Below are positions 47,461-58,300 of a DNA stretch of 64,000 nt, piece by piece. A model generated the notes under the pieces. It was not told the DNA's origin and searched no databases. It saw only the letters and a program-made list of their open reading frames with translations. The stretch comes from Lingula anatina. Lineage: Eukaryota > Brachiopoda > Lingulata > Lingulida > Lingulidae. Each line of letters begins with the position of its first letter. Positions within the stretch are counted from its first letter, which is position 1. Both the position numbers and the translations under genes were made by a program. The stretch covers positions 52,556 to 116,555 of the forward strand of contig NW_019775981.1 in assembly GCF_001039355.2 (NCBI RefSeq), in the 5' to 3' direction.

Positions 47461-48585
47461 TTCTGAAATGGGTTTATTTCCATTTTTAACACTTTTTAAA
47501 CATAAAACAAAATAAACAGTTTGCTGCCATTTTTATATGATCAACTAAGAAAATTGAAGAGATTGGAAAAATATCAATAGAACAGTGTTAAATGTCCAAT
47601 TTCCTCCATTCTGAGATTCTGAACATAGTGGATGATTGAATCTGACAAACTGCAATGATATGAGTTTATTTCCATTTTTGACACTTTATTACACAATACA
47701 CTATAAAAAGTTTACCATCATTTTTACATAATCAACTAACAATGTTGTAAAGATGCAGGAAATGTCAAACAAACATTTTTACGTATCTTATTAGTTTAAT
47801 AATGAGACTGTTAACATGCCTAAGAATTGAATCTGAGGAAATGTGAAAAAACAGCACACCTTCTAAAATAATGGCACGATTATGCCGATTTACGAACTCA
47901 ACCTGCATTTTAGTAAAATTGACCCCTCCTGTGACTTTCATGACAATTGGCCCATCTGTTTTTCTTCTATTGTGTTTACAGTGTTGCATATATGCTGAAA
48001 AATGAAAAAACAGCATAACTAGTAAAATAGTGGCCCGATCATGCCGATTTTCGAATTTGATCTGCGTTTTAGTAAGATCGATTACTCCTGTGAGTTTCAT
48101 GACAACAGGCCTATCAGTTTTCCTTGAAATGTGTTTACAGTGTTGCATATATGCTGAAAAGTGAAAAAACAGCACAACTTCTACAATAATGGCTCGATCG
48201 TGCTGATTTTCGAACTTGACCTGCATTTTATGAATATTCATCAGCTCTGTAAATATACAGCCAAAAAGTAAAATTGACTTCCACTTATCGTGTTTACAAT
48301 GAAAGTGCACGGCACCAGTGACAGTGACGGCGACGTGATTGAATGGATGATTGAATCTGACAAACTGCAATGATATGAGTTTATTTCCATTTTTGACACT
48401 TTATTACACAATACACTATAAAAAGTTTACCATCATTTTTACATAATCAACTAACAATGTTGTAAAGATGCAGGAAATGTCAAACAAACACTTTAATGTA
48501 TCTTATTAGTAAAATAATGACTGTTAACATGCCTAAGAATTGAATCTGAGGAAATGTGAAAAAAGAGCATAACTTCTAAAATAAT
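47461..48585. repeat. Complex repeat: ~159-bp tandem monomers and ~715-bp direct duplication
   Basis: Monomers beginning AAAACAGCA and containing ATAATGGC and GTGTTTACAGTGTTGCATAT recur at about 47848, 48007, 48166 and 48560. A second unit (TGAATCTGACAAACTGCAA through CTAAGAATTGAATCTGAGG) occurs at 47637 and again at 48352, with an older relative near 47461. Because 159 is 53 codons, the minus strand stays open for about 200 codons; this is repeat periodicity, not evidence of a gene. Confidence 0.88.
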
Positions 48586-48678
48586 GGCCCGATTATGCTG
48601 ATTTTCGAACTCGACCTGCGTTTTAGTAAGATTGACCACTCCTGTGAGTTTAATGACAATTGGCCTATCGGTTTTTAT

Positions 48679-48855
48679 GTACAGACACAGATGTGTCTGT
48701 ACATATTGCCATCACCTGCGTCTGTCGTCGCCGATGCCGATGCCGATGCCGATGCCGATGGCGATGCCGATGCCGATGCCGTCGCCGTGCACTTTCCTTG
48801 TAAACACGATAAGTGGAAGGCAGTTTTACTTTTTGGCTNATCTGTGTCTGTACAT
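48679..48855. repeat. Inverted-repeat unit enclosing a CCGATG microsatellite
   Basis: TGTACAGACACAGAT at 48679 is repeated in inverse orientation as ATCTGTGTCTGTACA ending at 48855. At the left end a perfect 13-bp hairpin (ATGTACAGACACA, GA, TGTGTCTGTACAT; 48677-48704) is present. Inside is a GC-rich (CCGATG)n tract at about 48732-48785 and an inverted copy of 48256-48325. A single N at 48839 marks a contig join, so the right half may be misassembled. Confidence 0.7.
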
Positions 48856-48889
48856 AAAAAAAAATGGTAGGATCAAAATTCAGTTCATC

Positions 48890-49530
48890 ATAAAAAGTAG
48901 GTCAAAGGTCAATTTTAAGGTCATAGTAAACTGCCAGTATATGACTTCCTATTCAAGTTCAATAGTAACTATGGACCTATCTTTGCCAGTTTTGGAGATA
49001 AAAGGAAACCAAATTTTATAAAGTTCAGTTCATGATGAAAAGTAGGTCAAAGGTCAATTTTCAGGTCACAGTAAATTGCCTCTAATGACTTTCTATTCAA
49101 ATTCAATAGTAATTATGGGCGTATCTTTGCCAGTTTTGAAAGTATAAGCATGAAAAAAGTTGCAAAGTTCAGTTTAAGGTGTAAAGTAGGTCAAAGGACC
49201 ATTTCAAGGTCACACTTAGATTGCACCATTTCAAGGACCATTTCAAGGTCACACTTAGATTGCAAGTATATGACTTCCTATTCAAGTTAAATAGTAACTA
49301 TGGACCTATCTCTGCCATAGTAACTATGGACCTATCTCTGCCAGGTTTGGAATTAAAAGGGAAATAAATAAGCAAAGTTCAGTTCATGAAAAAAATAGGT
49401 CAAAGGTCAATTTCAAGGTCACACTCATATTGCCAGTATATAACTTCCTATTCAACTTTAATAGTAACTACTGACCTATCTCTGCCAGTTTTGGAGATGA
49501 AAGGGAACAAAAATTTGCAAAGTTCAGTTC
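48890..49530. repeat. ~145-bp tandem repeats carrying AGGTCAAAGGTCA
   Basis: About four diverged monomers, each with AAAGTTCAGTTCATG, AGGTCAAAGGTCA (perfect at 48899-48911, 49044-49056 and 49397-49409; degenerate at 49188), then TATGACTTCCTATTCAA and GACCTATCT-type blocks. One monomer has internal 25-60-bp duplications near 49205-49340. No coding potential. Confidence 0.88.
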
Positions 49531-50339
49531 ATGGTAAAAAGAAAAAATTTATTAAAATAAAGAAAAGGTCATTTTGGTTGAAATTCTTGAAATGGGAAGT
49601 TCCAGATATTCAAATTTCATGAAATAATGTAATTTTTGACCAGAAGTTGTCTGCCTCACCAAGCCTTATGTTTTATTTTCCTGGTGTTCAAAATTTATCA
49701 TCCATTACCATACTGCACGTTTTGCTTTCACCATCACAATGTACTTATTAATACAGCATAACCCAAAAACCGTATGAAATATAAAAAAACGGAGACCACC
49801 TCCAGTGTTGGGCATTACATGCTCTACAAAATGCAAAAAAGAGTCTCTAGCATTAACGGTTCCCGAATTAGAGACAGTTTTCAGTTTCGGTATCTTATGG
49901 CCGCTACTCCCGTGAAAATGCACTGACTGACCCCAAATTCACGGAGATGAAAGATGACCCAAAGGGTAACACTTTCCAATAATATTATTGGTTAAGTCTG
50001 TGTAGTTTCTGAATATCAGCGCAAATGATTTTTTTTTCGTTAAAAATTTCGTTTTTTTTTTTATTTTTGGCCCGTTTGACCTTGAAGCAAAGGTCAAAGA
50101 TCAAATCCACGGGAATATTTGAAATCTCCACATATGACTTTCAGTCAGCCGTCTGTAGAAAATTTTCCCATAATTTCAACATAGCGCTGATCTTGTGAGC
50201 ATTACATTGAATTTTCAAAAATTTTGACAAGGGTGCATTTCAACGAGCGTCACGCCCAGGTCAATGCACCGACTGAGACAAAAAAAACCTGGGGGTTCAA
50301 GTTGAGGTTATATGTGACCTAAATCCAAGAGATGGGGAC

Positions 50340-50480
50340 AGGGGTCCTTGTGGTCTAGGAGGAGAAGCGGTAACGGTATCCGGCGCCAGTACGCGGAGCC
50401 GGCGGAACGGGCAGAGCCGGACAAGACGGGTCAGGAATAAAACCATGAGTACCGCCAGCGTACACGCTGGTGGTACTAAT
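50340..50480. other. GC-rich islet ending in a strong hairpin
   Basis: About 140 bp of GC-rich sequence (CCGGCGCCAG, GGAGCCGGCGGAACGGG) in AT-rich surroundings. It ends with an inverted repeat, AGTACCGCCAGCGT / ACGCTGGTGGTACT, near 50448-50477 with one mismatch. No protein or RNA family recognised; it is probably an end of a transposed unit. Confidence 0.45.
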
Positions 50481-51045
50481 TAGTTCAATAATGAAACTGT
50501 TAACATGCCTATAAATAAGGGGTACCAGAGGAGATCAGCATTGGTTAGAATTGTGCCAGAAGTGACGTGTAGTGGTGTAAGACGTAAAGCTGAATGGTCA
50601 TTTTTAGTTGGAGTTGAGTGGGAATGAAGACGTGGGCTTGGAGAAAAAAGCAGTTATTCTAACAACACGGTTAAATAACATTTTATCTTTATGCATTTGG
50701 GTCAGAGAATACTTGTAGAAACAATAGGCACATTATATATATATATATACGGTCCCCACTTTTTGGTGTGTAACTCACAAAAAAAAAAAAAAAATTCATG
50801 CTATTGCTGTTTAACCAGCGATTCAGGATCAGAGTGTGCTTTTCCAACTCTGTAAAGTTAAGAGTACTCTTCCTTGATAACTTTTACATTTGTTTATGTG
50901 ACATTTTTCAAACTTTATTAATATAAAGCAAAATATGAAGCATTTTCTAAGCAGAAAGTATGCTCACAAGATCAGCGCTATGTTGAAATTGTGATGCCCA
51001 TGTTCCATTGTTGTTTGCCAGTAAAGTGGACATACAGATATATAT

Positions 51046-51214
51046 CAGGGGCGGATTTAGGCCGTCTTCTGGGTCTTCCGGAAGACGGTCAGATTTTCAA
51101 GTTTACACTGACGGGTATCTCATTTTTGCTGTCGGAAGACAGTCAAAAAATGGAGGATGGATCAGCAAAGATAATTTGGAAGACTGTCAGAAAATATCTC
51201 TGGATCCGCCCCTG
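51046..51214. mobile_element. hAT-like MITE, copy 1
   Basis: 169 bp beginning CAGGGGCGGATTTAGG and ending CTGGATCCGCCCCTG, flanked by a 5-bp duplication TATAT (51041-51045, 51215-51219). It is closely similar to copy 2 at 61847-62014. CAGGGGCGG ends are typical of hAT-derived elements. Internal short hairpins are present (GTCTTC / GAAGAC). Non-coding. Confidence 0.9.
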
Positions 51215-51261
51215 TATATTGTAGTGTGAATTTTAATACATCAATTTATAAAAAAATTTAC

Positions 51262-52377
51262 CCCTTGCCGTTCAATTCCTCCTACTTTGAATCTGCATCT
51301 CAGAGTAAATTTATAACTGAGCTGAAATAAAAAGTAAGAAATACATTTGGTTACTCATATATTGTCACATATGCCATTTTGAAGATTCATTTTACTTCCA
51401 CACAACACAAATAATGCATACAATTAAGTGACAAGACAAAGAAGACTTGAAACTTGTCAATTAGGCACAAGTTTTATTTGATATATTCCCTTATGATAAT
51501 TTGCATTAAATGTAATATCATTTACTTGTAATATAAGACAGGGTTATCAGTTTACCTATCACATAAATAATAAAAATAATCAATTAAAAAATCTAACAAC
51601 CTTTTTTTAAAATATTTAAAGGTACTCTACAGGATTTACCCACTAAGTTTTTTTCCTTAGCAATAAAACAATTTTCTCCTACTCACAAATAATTGCTCAA
51701 CTTTGATTTGATGTTTTATTCCCTATTTCACATAATATTTAAGTTCTAAACAACTGGTATGCTTTCAGCTATACTGTGAAGAAATTAAATAGACTAGTTT
51801 AAATTTCATCAGTATATCTTCAAGTTTATCTGTGACTTACGGCAGTCATGTTTTCTGCATCTATGGCATGTTTAAGAACTAAAGCTCTTCTACTGATGTT
51901 TAGGCTGACAAATTCATCAGCAGGCTCTAGGTCTTCAATAACAATATCAGTGACTCCAGAAGTTGAAGTTGTGAAATTCAGCAGCACAGTGCCTGCTGGA
52001 GTGGCCTCGCTTACTGAGACCACTGGTAGATCCCCACACTCAGTTACTTGGATCTGGGCACCTGCAAATTCATTCCAAAATATTCATTTTATAAGGATTT
52101 ATGATTATAAGTCAAAAGGCAACTAAGTTGCATATGTTAAACTGTCAGATAAAATATTTAGAAATAAATTCTAAACATTTTGTCATAGAAAGTAAATGAG
52201 TTACAATAATAATTTACCATAGATGAATATCTAACCATAAATATACATTCTGACATCTTTAAAAAATTACAATAAAGAGTCTTCAGTACATTTCTCTTTT
52301 TAGTTCCTAAAAAAAGAATTACCTGAGTGTCTGAACAGTCCTATAATGATCAACAGCAGGACCAAAATACCCTTCAT
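51262..52377 (-). CDS. Signal peptide plus cadherin-like domain exons
   Basis: Exons 52377-52323, 52061-51841 and 51321-51262. The first encodes a hydrophobic signal peptide (MKGILVLLLIIIGLF), with an in-frame TGA upstream supporting the start. The second encodes VTECGDLPVVSVSEATPAGT through ISRRALVLKHAIDAENMTA, with the strand pattern of a cadherin repeat. The third adds LSYKFTLRCRFKVGGIERQG in phase. These are extracellular, ER-routed sequences. The natural continuation of the fold, VAVVEVDG, is encoded by the exon at 45247-45170, but the phases differ by one (G4 at 51261-51264). No further cadherin repeats are visible downstream, so this is a one-repeat protein, a broken gene, or the 5' end of the SUN transcript. 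Confidence 0.65.
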
Positions 52378-52487
52378 CTTGATTATTCTTGTTCTTCAAA
52401 ATACTGTCAGTGCTGGAAAGTCATCTTTCCCATTACACAAGTATGTCCATACCATCACTTAAGTAGGGTATTATGTTTCAGCTTCTG

Positions 52488-52514
52488 TCTGAAGAGAGAT
52501 AAAATGTTACACTG

Positions 52515-52593
<79 letters not shown>
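52488..52593. repeat. (TA)n microsatellite beside the cadherin-like first exon
   Basis: About 38 TA units at 52517-52593. The start of this interval covers the candidate 5' UTR acceptor (minus strand TTTTATCTCTCTTCAG, ending at 52489). Confidence 0.85.
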
Positions 52594-52599
<6 letters not shown>

Positions 52600-52936
52600 G
52601 AGTCTAGTGAAAACCATTTACTTTCTGATCAGCAAGACCATAATTCATATTCTGAACTGTGCAGGAATGAATAGCTTATGCCCACTAGTTATTTTCAGTA
52701 CACTACTTGAGCTCAGTGTGAAAAATCTTAACATTAATTCTTATAGTCACAAGCTCACTATTATGAAAGAAAGATTGTCAGAAACATTAATATCCAAACT
52801 GTTGGTTACATAAATTTATTAAAATTACAGCTTTTTAAAATTCATATTTATAAATGTAACTTTGAATCAATATCCTCAAGCCTTTCAATAAGTCTACTTA
52901 TAAATTTCACCATGAACTGAAATTCTTCAAGAAATG

Positions 52937-52980
52937 CCCCCCCCCCCCCACACACACACACACACACACAAACACACACA
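52937..52980. repeat. C13 run followed by (CA)n
   Basis: A homopolymer C tract and a CA microsatellite, just left of the LTR element. The CA-rich context makes the LTR target-site duplication hard to call. Confidence 0.95.
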
Positions 52981-53075
52981 GGTTCCCCACCATGTGTTTT
53001 CTCTTCATACAGGCAGACTCAGGGAAGCAGACCGCTGCTTCACACATTATCAGTAATATTCACCTGACACACACA

Positions 53076-53475
53076 TATCACAACTGTTATTATTATAAAA
53101 ATTAATGGGTCATATACATTTAATGGGTCAGATATATCATTTAACTTCAAAGGAGATGGTCAGTCAAGGGCCTCTCTGTAACCTAGCCAGATGTCTCCGA
53201 CCACCCTCATAAATTATAATTTAATCATAAGTCATCTCCTACCTGTAATTAAGTTCATTGTTTATTGTCCTTTGTTCAGATAGGCTATATAACTTGCATG
53301 TATTCTCTGAGAGAAGGAGACTGGACGTGGCCACACCAGACAGCTGAACAAGCTGACTGGAGGTCCCAGCTCTCAACCAGGAATAAACCGGACTTTGTGG
53401 AAATATATTCTAAGTCTTGCTTATTTATTCTTGGACCATGTCCCGGTGGATCTGATCCCCAAACCCGCCGTGATA
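53076..53475 (+). repeat. 5' long terminal repeat
   Basis: 400 bp, apparently identical to 54903-55302 over its whole length. It contains the promoter-like TATATAA and polyadenylation AATAAA. Confidence 0.92.
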
Positions 53476-53679
53476 ACTGTTGGAGAACCTTAGGCATTTC
53501 AACTTCCCCAGTATCTCACAACGAAGATGGAAAGACTTGGGAGACAAAATATCTTACCAGCAGATATTTTTAATATTCTACTGGAAGTTGACCAAGTACC
53601 ATCTATGTACAATGTGAGTAAGGTGGATGAAGAACTGTCTATTACTTTAAAGTAGAAATACCATTCCACAGATACCAAA

Positions 53680-54075
53680 ATGAGGACCAGCGAGGTGAAC
53701 ACCCTATCAACAATGAAAGTAGAGAAGAAACATTTTGGAGAACAAAATTTTGAAAACCACTGCCACTGGGAGAAACAATTTGGAAAGAACTATTGTGAAC
53801 TGAACTGCCTGCCAAAAGAAAAACTGAACAGACTTAGTGATGTCATAATACAACAAGGCATCTTTCTCAGGAATCCGACTTCAAGATATAAGAAAGAGAA
53901 AACAGTTGATGATATCATAGAACTCTGTGTAACGGCTGCTAAGGAATCAAGGGACATTCCTAGAAGATACACTAAAACTTGCGATGAACATGAACTGCTG
54001 GAAAGAAAAACCCATAAATTAAACAAAGGAAAAAGTCTTGGACAAAGAGTATATAATAGAAATTCTGGATTTTAA
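53680..54075 (+). CDS. Hypothetical 131-codon frame inside the LTR element
   Basis: Starts MRTSEVNTLSTMKVEKK and ends at TAA after RVYNRNSGF. It is Lys/Glu-rich and probably helical, with four scattered cysteines and a possible helical domain around LPKEKLNRLSDVIIQQGIF. It resembles no gag, protease or polymerase motif I know. It could be a remnant of gag, a captured host exon, or chance. Its location fully inside the element, with codon use more protein-like than nearby frames, is the only support. Confidence 0.35.
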   Translation: MRTSEVNTLSTMKVEKKHFGEQNFENHCHWEKQFGKNYCELNCLPKEKLNRLSDVIIQQGIFLRNPTSRYKKEKTVDDIIELCVTAAKESRDIPRRYTKTCDEHELLERKTHKLNKGKSLGQRVYNRNSGF

Positions 54076-54902
54076 GGGATGGACAGAAGGCATTTCTATG
54101 AAAAGTAAAAAACAAAAAGAAAAATTTTATTGATGAAACTGGTAAGTTCTTGTCTTTACCTGGTGTGGTCTCTCTTTTCTTAAATCTTTTCTTTAGTACC
54201 AGTATTCTTCCTAGCCGGTTCTAGTTGAGAAACTGGTCAAGACTTTATTTCTCCTTTTCTCTACCTTCAGAGCCACACAGGTGAGAGCAGGGACATACTT
54301 AGCTAATCATTGTAATAACTTCTTACTCGTATTTGTATTTTTAATCATATTGTTTGTTTATGCTCAACTTTCGCACTAAAATTTTGGTATGTTTTGTATC
54401 CGTGTAACTTTAACTTGTTTTAGATGGATTAGTCCAAGAACTTATGTAATAATGTTATGAAAATGTAAACTTACACTGTTCCATGAATATGACTGCTGTT
54501 ATCTGCAACGTGGTTTAGAGTGACATATTTTTTTGAAAGGATAAGTAGATATGTTGGTGCTGAAGTAGTGTTTGTTGACAGGCGAATGTAAGGGCACATG
54601 TAGTATACCGATAGAAGGGGTAAGGCAGAAAGAGTTTTAAGTCTGCAAGGCTACAATGTTGCTGCCTGCAACTGATCCTATAGGGAGACAGACACATTTT
54701 AATTTCATGTTGTAAGAGGAATATGTAATGCAGCACATGTAGTGAGTAAAGTGTAACATTTGCATATGTAATTTTTGTTGCATTAAGTTCGGACTAAGTT
54801 CTACAAACTATGTTTGAGTACATGATACTGAATTAGATATATGATTTAAATATTGCTTGATTTTAAAATTTGAGGCACAAATTTTGTTAACCAAGGGAGA
54901 TC

Positions 54903-55302
54903 TATCACAACTGTTATTATTATAAAAATTAATGGGTCATATACATTTAATGGGTCAGATATATCATTTAACTTCAAAGGAGATGGTCAGTCAAGGGCCT
55001 CTCTGTAACCTAGCCAGATGTCTCCGACCACCCTCATAAATTATAATTTAATCATAAGTCATCTCCTACCTGTAATTAAGTTCATTGTTTATTGTCCTTT
55101 GTTCAGATAGGCTATATAACTTGCATGTATTCTCTGAGAGAAGGAGACTGGACGTGGCCACACCAGACAGCTGAACAAGCTGACTGGAGGTCCCAGCTCT
55201 CAACCAGGAATAAACCGGACTTTGTGGAAATATATTCTAAGTCTTGCTTATTTATTCTTGGACCATGTCCCGGTGGATCTGATCCCCAAACCCGCCGTGA
55301 TA
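54903..55302 (+). repeat. 3' long terminal repeat
   Basis: Second copy of the 400-bp LTR, preceded by the purine tract ACCAAGGGAGATC. Confidence 0.92.
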
Positions 55303-58300
55303 CACATACAAAACTTAGCTAGTTAACAGCCCTCTCTCTGCTGTAACACAGATTATCTCCAAAAATTGCTGTTATTTACAAATCGGCTCAGTGCACTTAA
55401 ACTGCTGGATGATATAATCTCACCAGTGCACTGCTTTCCAAATTGGCACTTAAAATTTATTCCAGGTTTATTTATTGCAACCGCCACTTTCACTTCACTC
55501 AATTTGAATTTCAAGGCTAAAATCCACAGTGCTATGATAAGTTATGATAAGGTAGTTTAATAGTCAATCATTTCTTTGTGTACTTTTCTTATTCCTACAA
55601 TTAAGTTATCAATTAATTCTGTTTTACGTCTTTTTGGTGATCTTGTTCACCTCATATCATGTAAGTAATTTAAAGTGTTCTTATTATACCCTCATTTAAT
55701 GGTGTTAATTCCCTGGATGTAAATGAAAGTCTTAAAATTCCGTTTTAATAAACTTTTTATACAAGTTTTGCCTTACAGATTTTATATAAAGAGGCAAAGA
55801 AGGACAGATCATTTAAATGCATCTCTTAGGTGTTTTGGTGTCTATTTTTACATAAACACAGTAACAATGTGTGATAATCTTTGATCAGTCTACACAATTT
55901 TCCATGACTCTGACTCAGACAGGAGTCGCCTTATTTACCATGGTGCTGTAAATAACTGACATACATAGAAAAAATATGAGAGAAAAACAGTGTTGAATAT
56001 ACCTTAATGAGACACTAATTAAATACTATTAGTAAAATTATCATGTTTTTTGTTTAATTTTTATCAAGTCTCCACAGTATTTCTATATATATATAACTAT
56101 TATTATTCACCCAAAGTAAACGTAAATGACACATCTTATCACAAATGATAATTTACCACTCCCATATATTACACACAAGACAAAAGAGACTCTTATAGAT
56201 TATAATTCACCAAGCAACATACCTTCAAGATTAAACTGCCTAACACCAATGGGTTTAACCACTGACCCAGCACAGGTCCGTTAGCTCATTATAATTCATC
56301 CAAATCAAGGTGAAGAGAGAGAAATTAGCCTCTAGTGGGGCCTGGCAGATAGGAAACTATATCCTCTATTACACAAAGCTCAGCAGGTTATAGATTTGAA
56401 CAATTCTGCCTGGTAGACAGTTTTAATTGGGCAGGTTATAATCACCTGAAGCACATGAGACCTGAGAATGATATAATTATTAACAAAGGTTTTATTTCTT
56501 TATCAGTGCTTGTGCTAGTAGTTGCCATCCAATACCACCTATTGTAAGACGCCATAATTTCTGCTTGTTCCACTCAAGAAGGACTCAGTGTTGATTTTCT
56601 CACTACTGAACCTATTTATATAATACGGTCCATTATTTATCAAACAAATTTAAAGTGTGCCAATTTAGGCTGCTTTAACAGGAACCCAAGTGCACTTTTT
56701 GAAGAGCCACACCCTCGAGGCCCTCCCAGTGCTGTGCTGTCAAGTAGCCTTGTCTCACAGAAACTGAGCAATGTGTCCATGATTACACCTGAACCATTCT
56801 ACCAAGAAAGCAGTTATCTAATCAAACTAGAGCAATTTCAGCATACTTAGTAGTTTCAATTTATGATTCCATGCAGTGTTTACCAAAAGAGCTGTGTCAG
56901 GTGATAACATTTTCTCACATATCTCAACCTCGTCGAAATTATTTCCAATCGCTTAAAGGTCCCTTGAACTCATACATGCCTAGAAACCACTTATGAATAA
57001 TGTGGCAGTTAAATTCATTTAAGGCTGGAAACCACTCTTTTGAACAAGCTAGGTTAACCTGAATTGGCCAATGTAGTTTCATTGTTACCAAACAATTCAA
57101 GTTGTGAAGTTAGGAAAACATCCCAAACATCACTGTTGTTTCTTTCTGGAGATCAATAACAAGAAAAGACTAAATTGAATTTCAATGACAGTGTAAATGC
57201 TGAGGTTGCACTCATCAAAACACATCAAAACCCATCCACATCAATAAAATGTGAAGCCATGATGTGAAGAAAAAAACTTTAAAAAAATTTAATACAAAAC
57301 TTTAATTCAATAAAATGAAATAATTTAAATTTAAATGCAAGAATATATAGCCAAATAATAAAATTAAGATCTCTTCCGCTATTTATGAACCTCAATCATC
57401 ACTGGTACTGTCAGGTGTGGCAAAGAATCCATAAAAAATACCATAATAAATGACTCCTGTGTGTGTCATTTGTGGTCACCACAGTGTATCAAAAACAGGA
57501 CAGGTCTAAAATTGTATAGTAAGCAGCAGCAACCCAAACTTATCTTGTATGTCTTGTTTGATGCAAGCAGTAGCAGCAAGATTAGGATCTTACAGAAACA
57601 CCTTGGTCCGTTGAGCTGCTAAGCACCCACGACAAATCTCAACTTTTATCATTGCTCTTCTGTATCTAATACTTCTGACGTTATATAACTAAACAGAAAA
57701 TAAATAACTTTGAGTTTTATTTAGATAATGATCCTGAATAATCCTTCACTTTGCAGAAAATCTCCTATAGATTATGAAGTCCTACATATATATAAACACA
57801 CTTGTCGAATAGTGCACATTAACAATAGGCAGGTCGCCTGGCAAGATATTTGCGGTTCAATGAATCACAGATATGCTTCACTCAAATGCACAACTACTGC
57901 GCCATTAACATTAATATTATTCCTAATAAACTCACCTGACTTCTCCCTATTAAGTCACTACATAATATGCTTTTCAAATGATTCATTGTTATTCTGAACT
58001 TTATGAATCCCGTTATCTACACTATCTATACACGGCACGTGGCTACCAGGGTATATATGTACAGTGTTAAGTCACAGGGTTGAAGGTGCAGCGTGGCTGA
58101 ACGGACATTATACCTGTGTGCTAAATTCTATAGTCAATCACTGTATAAAATGTGTAAAGTATTTGCATACAGACCAATCAATAGAAGTTTCAGAGCAAAG
58201 GACAACTCCCTGCAAAAGTAAACAGAGCCCAGTGCTATTATGCCAATCTCTAAAGGACATACGGGGGTGTGACAACACACTATTGGTTTTGTGAATGTTT

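Larger units (their letters stand above)
53076..55302 (+). mobile_element. Non-autonomous LTR retrotransposon (TRIM/LARD-like)
   Basis: Two direct 400-bp repeats at 53076-53475 and 54903-55302 look identical by eye and enclose 1427 bp of unrelated sequence. Each LTR has a TATA-type box (TATATAA at 53286-53292) and an AATAAA (53382-53387), giving U3-R-U5 order on the plus strand. A purine tract, AAGGGAGA, precedes the 3' LTR. Termini are TATCAC...GTGATA rather than the usual TG...CA. A flanking duplication is either CACA or ACACAT, ambiguous because of CA-repeat sequence. There is no reverse transcriptase, integrase or gag motif, so mobility would need proteins in trans. Confidence 0.88.

Noticed and set aside
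47765-48370. A ~200-codon minus-strand open frame as a gene
   Set aside because: It coincides exactly with 159-bp tandem repeats whose length is a multiple of three; no family match and no start or splice support.
48890-49530. CRISPR-like array
   Set aside because: Regular spacing, but the whole monomer is repeated and diverged, with no unique spacers; the genome is eukaryotic.
52327-52674. A plus-strand frame through the TA microsatellite
   Set aside because: A long IYIYIY run encoded by (TA)n, and antisense to the signal-peptide exon.
53265-53573. A ~100-codon plus-strand open frame as a gene (and its twin near 55092)
   Set aside because: It lies across the LTR, starting in the promoter region and running through U5; the duplicate arises only because the LTR is repeated.
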